A stretch of 64,000 nt of DNA, from assembly GCF_000165425.1 (NCBI RefSeq), contig NW_001798982.1, positions 9,369 through 73,368 on the forward strand, written 5' to 3'. The notes beneath the pieces are model-generated. The model worked only from the letters and a program-made list of their open reading frames with translations, did not search any database and was not told the DNA's origin. Within the stretch, counting starts at the first letter, position 1, and each line of letters begins with the position of its first letter. The translations under genes and the position numbers were made by a program. Shown piece after piece: positions 60,133 through 64,000 of this stretch. This stretch comes from Paramecium tetraurelia (lineage: Eukaryota; Ciliophora; Oligohymenophorea; Peniculida; Parameciidae).

Positions 60133-62325
60133 ATGCTATAAAAATAAAAGTAAGAAGAATTTAATAACAAGTTTTTTGGGAGAGCCAAAAAAGGAATGCT
60201 AAAGAGATTCTTTTTTTATGATCGGACTCTAAATTATGTAGAAACTCCAATCTTCACAGAATTCAGTGGAAGAAAGTAAATAGTTCCCATGAGGAATACG
60301 TAATGTTTAAAACCGACCTGCATTTACGATCTTCAAGAACTCTATGAACGATATGAGAAATAGAATTATTCAAGTTATGCAAACTTTATGTGTCACACTT
60401 GTAGAAAGATGATCGACTTATAGGGTTTTTATATGGATGAAGATATGAGGAAGATTAATGAAGTTATCTGGAACACTTACAACAAATTCAGTATACAATG
60501 TTCGAAGGCAGCCATCTTCAAAGATGGTTCATGGGAAGCTGTCCTACCAGAGTATTTGAAAAGGATGTATCGTAAAAATGTGGAGGATTACGATGCGAAA
60601 TAGAATGATGATGATTTGATAGATTAACCTGACGAGATACTCAAGTTTGAATTGCCATTGTTGCACGAATTCGATGTTCAGGAATATGCCGAGTTATTGG
60701 AACAAGAAGACGAAGGAGATGAGAGACATCATGACAGTGACATCTTATTGAGACGCTACAACTTACAAGTAAAGTGGGGAGAATTTACATAATTCAAGAA
60801 CCAAGTAGCAGTTTCAATTAATGTTATGGGAATCTTTATGCGTTATTTACATGATTATCTTGAGGACAGGAAAAACACGTTTAAAATGCAAGCCAAACTC
60901 AAATTAGGTGTCTTATGCATTAAAGTTGTAAATTATGATCGTTTCTCTAAAAGAGCTGAATTCTTCTTTCTCTCTGACAACTTGGAGGGTCCAAAAGCAA
61001 ATTACACTGAATATGAGTAGGTTATTATGGCAATATACTATGATGAGAGATGGATTGCCTTGATTTGTGACATTGAAGCAAGGAGATTGAAAATGATTGA
61101 TTTTCTTGAAGAAACCATAGCTCGCACCACCCTAGATGAAGTCTATGAATTAGGGCAATACTTGATTTCTCAGATCTTTCAGCCTTACAAATTTGCCAAG
61201 AACCCCTCAAGAGAGTTGCTTATTGGTTAGATTCAAGAGGATATGAGGAATGAAATTCCTAGAAAAATATAATTGTATTGTGATTGTGGTCATCATATTG
61301 CATAATATTTCTATTATTACATTTTGGAAGAGATAGAATTAATGAAGATTCAACAGAAATGGCCTCAAGATGTAGGACTTAAATAGAAGATCCATAATGT
61401 TAAATATAAATTGGGGGAATAGGATTATTTCACTGCTAAAATATGTTGGGTTCTACTCAAAATGGCATAAAATACTGGTTTTAAAATACTTGTATATGAT
61501 ATGAAACCGAAGGAGAAAATAGAAAAGGACACTCTTGATGATTTTGTAATTGAATAAGCCAGGTTGAAAGCTGAGAAACTTTGGGAGGATAATAAATAAC
61601 AAAAGCAAACTACATTTTAAGTTGTTCATGGTTTTAACCAAGTTGAAGAAGTTGTGATATCGAAGAGTAATGATAAGTAAAATGATCAGAAGTAAAATAA
61701 ACAAAAAAGTAGAGTTGAAAAATATTGGGGAGTGGAAAGTGGAATTTAATTCAATAATTAAAGAAATTTATAACCTAATAATGCATAATAATAATAAAAG
61801 GATAATTCTTTGTTGAGTAATTTGAGCTTTTAGTTTGGTAATTAAGATAAACCAATAGTGAGACATTAATCATAGCTGAAAGATGACTCTAAATCAATAT
61901 ATGATGTTCTAGGAGAAATGAATGGAAACAATAATAATAATAATAATTAAAAGAAAGAAGTGTAGAACTAAAAAAAAGAAAAACCTTTTTTAGTTATGCC
62001 TAAAGCATAATTACAATAATATTTATCTGATTATAAGCAATAAATCATTACAGAATATAAGTAATAAGCCTTATTGAAAGGATATAAATAACAAATGATT
62101 GGAGAATTCAATGTAAGCGGTAAGAAAAAGCAGGCAGAATACGATTCCAAGCAATTGACTGAGAGCCAATACCATCGATTGTTATTGAATTTGGACAAGA
62201 GCTTGAATCAAAGTGAATAGAGGGAATTGAAGCAGCTACAATCTGAGTTGGGTTTGAACGAACAAGATTTGGCCAATTTGGATGCTTATCAATATGATCA
62301 AATACTTGACATGATGAATTAATGA
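60133..62325 (+). CDS. Ulp1/SENP-like (C48) cysteine-protease-fold protein with catalytic His replaced
   Basis: Intronless, exactly 731 codons, starting MLQKQKQEEFNNKFFGRAKK. An N-terminal CHTCRK pair may bind zinc. The middle resembles the Ulp1 fold: DERWIALICDIEARRLKMID aligns with the HWxLxxID...xxxYYD block. W307 is present, but Arg306 stands where the catalytic His should be. Asp323 is 17 residues later, as in yeast Ulp1. Then IQLYCDCGHHIAQ supplies the DCG motif with Cys385. The C-terminal 300 residues are Gln/Lys/Asn-rich (many TAA/TAG codons) and end in a helical bundle (DSKQLTESQYHRLLLNLDKS). Ulp1 enzymes remove SUMO or related modifiers. Loss of His suggests an inactive, binding-only member or another proton acceptor. 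The fold call is inference from motif spacing. Confidence 0.72.
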
Positions 62326-62352
62326 TTATAAATAATTAACAAGCAAGAGCTA

Positions 62353-64000
62353 TCATAATAATAAATCAATTTGTTAAGCTAATTACGATGCGTACAGTTC
62401 TGGGTGGGCAGTGGTTTCGTTATTGGAAATCCAGAACTAATCTAAAATACCTCCTAGACTCGCAACCACATATCCATTGCGAGTCTTGTACATATTTGGA
62501 GGCATCTTAATTCCCTCTTCGGCCTCCAAATAGATCACGGAGAAGGAGTATCCCCACAAAAACTGATCTCTAAGGATCATCAGGTCCTGATTGAGGGTGT
62601 TGAGAAATTCTTGTTTCACCTTGGGATTCATCTTCATCTTGGCATAGGTGTCACTTCCCCCCTTGATTTCCTCGTCGACTTGGCCCACCTAATAGGTGAA
62701 GAACCCTTAGATTTTGAAGCCTTACTGCTCCAAGACGATGGAATTGAGGAGATTCCTCTAGATTAGAGTTGAGAACTGATTATCCTCATTCACGATTGAG
62801 TAGAGTCCAATCATGGGGGGGATGAATGATCTCTAGGCAGAAATGCTTAAGTTGTAAATAGCTGACAGTAAATGCCTTGTCAAATATCTCTTGGCTTAAT
62901 TATTAATAATGGAGATAAGTACTTCTCCGTCGTATGTGGTTAGGGTATTAGTTTATGATTTCAGTTTAGAGTTTTGCAGTTATTCTACAAAATGTTTATT
63001 AAATTGTTCATCAAATGATGTAATAAATTATTCGATTGAGTGTATTTAAATGAAAACGGATTCTGCATAACTGGTGCATACAATTTCTGGGACATTTAAG
63101 TCGGAATCGCAATCGAAATAGATGATCTTCTATCTCATGTGTTTCATGTGATAATGTGATAAATTCGTAATCGTAATGGGTATTATTTAACTGGTGTTCA
63201 TTTCTCTGATTATTTTGAATATAAAGAGGAATTCATTGAATTTCAACTTAATCTGATTATTTTCCATCTGAGATGTCAGTTTTGCAACCCTTATTATAAA
63301 TGTAATTTATTACAATTCTTCATTGTCCAAACAGGTCTTCCGATAGGCTACACTGTTGTCTCTCGTCGTTCCTTGCAGGTAAGAGAGATAATGTGTTTTA
63401 ATAATCAAGGAATCTGAACTCAAATTCGAAATGGAGTTGCTCAAGGCTCTCGCTTCCATTTTGGGTAAGGAAAGTTCGACAATTCCAGATTTTTATTTTT
63501 GCAGTTTCCGAGTCAAATAATCCTGAATTGTTGGTTCTTGAGATCTGATCGAACTCAAACACACTCCTCCTAATGACATAGGGATTGCTAACACATAGAA
63601 AGCAACATTGTAGGTTTCTGTATCGCTATCTGCAAGAGAAATGATTGTCAAGATCAATACCTATAATAATCAACAGGAGATTGATACCGGTAGTATTCTA
63701 ATGATGAGGAAAGTTATGATGTAAATCAAATTCACTTTGTACTTTTTGTCTTAGATCCGTGAAGTCAAGTCTTTGCCTAGTACTTTTCTTAGTCCATGAA
63801 TTTATGTACAAGTCCAAACTAATATAATGAAGGTGATGGATGTGAGTATTAACAAAAATGCTGCGAACAGATTTTCAGGAAGTAAGGAACACATGCCTAT
63901 TTTGTTGAATCCTATGGCATCGAATAAGAATGCCAATAGAGCAAAAAATGTGGAACCTGACACAACAGCCAAATGTCGCAATTTGTAATTCTTGCTGAAT
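62353..64000 (-). CDS. Partial: multi-pass receptor joined to PIP-kinase-like domain (GPCR-PIPK type)
   Basis: The 5' end lies beyond the right edge. Reading from that edge come membrane segments (GSTFFALLAFLFDAIGF, LFAAFLLILTSITFIILVW, VNLIYIITFLIIRILP and a further pair near 63560-63640), then a linker, then a PIP-kinase-like domain: YDGEVLISIINNQ, RSFIPPMIGLYSIV, SDTYAKMKMNPKVKQEFLNT, LNQDLMILRDQFLWGYSFSV. The last aligns with the FLxxLxIMDYSLLVGI block of phosphatidylinositol-phosphate kinases, but the catalytic Asp of MDYS is Gly here. It ends ASQLAQQIDLLL and TGA at 62353-62355. Seven-pass receptor plus PIPK (RpkA-like) is known from Dictyostelium, oomycetes and ciliates. Several introns are present and I did not resolve all of them. 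It could be a regulatory, catalytically weak kinase. Confidence 0.75.

Noticed and set aside
1..64000. Retained germline-specific insertions (IES) inside genes
   Set aside because: I looked for frame breaks in the coding regions that would need removal of TA-flanked insertions. Most breaks were explained by GT...AG introns; the few left open lie in genes where I did not resolve every intron, and none pointed to a TA-bounded insertion.

Overview
The window reads as somatic (macronuclear) DNA of a ciliate of the Paramecium type. In nearly every long gene TAA and TAG lie inside the reading frame at positions that suit glutamine. TGA is the only codon that ends the genes. Coding frames are joined by very short introns, mostly 19-33 bases (GT...AG, usually ending TAG), and the DNA is strongly AT-rich. 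A standard-code ORF caller therefore breaks almost every gene here. I re-read both strands with TGA as the sole stop and used intron phase and total length (divisible by three after intron removal) to fix most gene ends.

Layout. 76-8299 (-) is one very large HECT ubiquitin ligase of the HUWE1/TOM1/UPL1 type. 8.3-17.0 kb is relatively gene-poor: a Gln-rich protein with ubiquitin-like ends, a secreted protein with a beta/gamma-crystallin-like part and a GNAT-like protein, separated by AT-rich DNA. 17.0-21.1 kb (-) holds a candidate PP1-binding protein, an Aurora-like kinase, a small basic protein and a CUE-like coiled-coil protein. 21.2-27.8 kb is metabolic: hormone-sensitive-lipase-type esterase, SpoU RNA methyltransferase, a mitochondrial acyl carrier protein, a small membrane protein, a bacterial-type homospermidine synthase and a Nudix hydrolase. 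27.8-41.4 kb is mostly cytoskeletal or structural: a ciliate-type unknown, two coiled-coil proteins, a second mitochondrial acyl carrier protein, an RCC1/IQ/coiled-coil protein, a J-domain membrane protein and a coiled-coil CHY zinc-finger protein.

42.2-53.8 kb has a polytopic sensor with a degenerate histidine-kinase-like tail, several small unknowns, a B-box protein, a Cys-rich receptor-like protein, a VAP and a TMEM43 homologue. 54.5-62.3 kb (+) is a run of three long intronless genes: a secreted protein, a 1340-residue type I membrane protein and a Ulp1-like protease whose catalytic His is replaced. The right edge cuts a (-) gene joining a multi-pass membrane region to a PIP-kinase-like domain (GPCR-PIPK architecture).

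Genes are tightly packed. Several convergent pairs have 3' ends only 6-28 bases apart. Functional links are limited: two acyl carrier proteins point to mitochondrial fatty-acid or complex I biology; VAP and TMEM43 to the ER and nuclear envelope; the HECT ligase, CUE-like protein and Ulp1-like protein to ubiquitin/SUMO-type modification. I saw no tRNA, rRNA, CRISPR, transposon or telomeric repeat.
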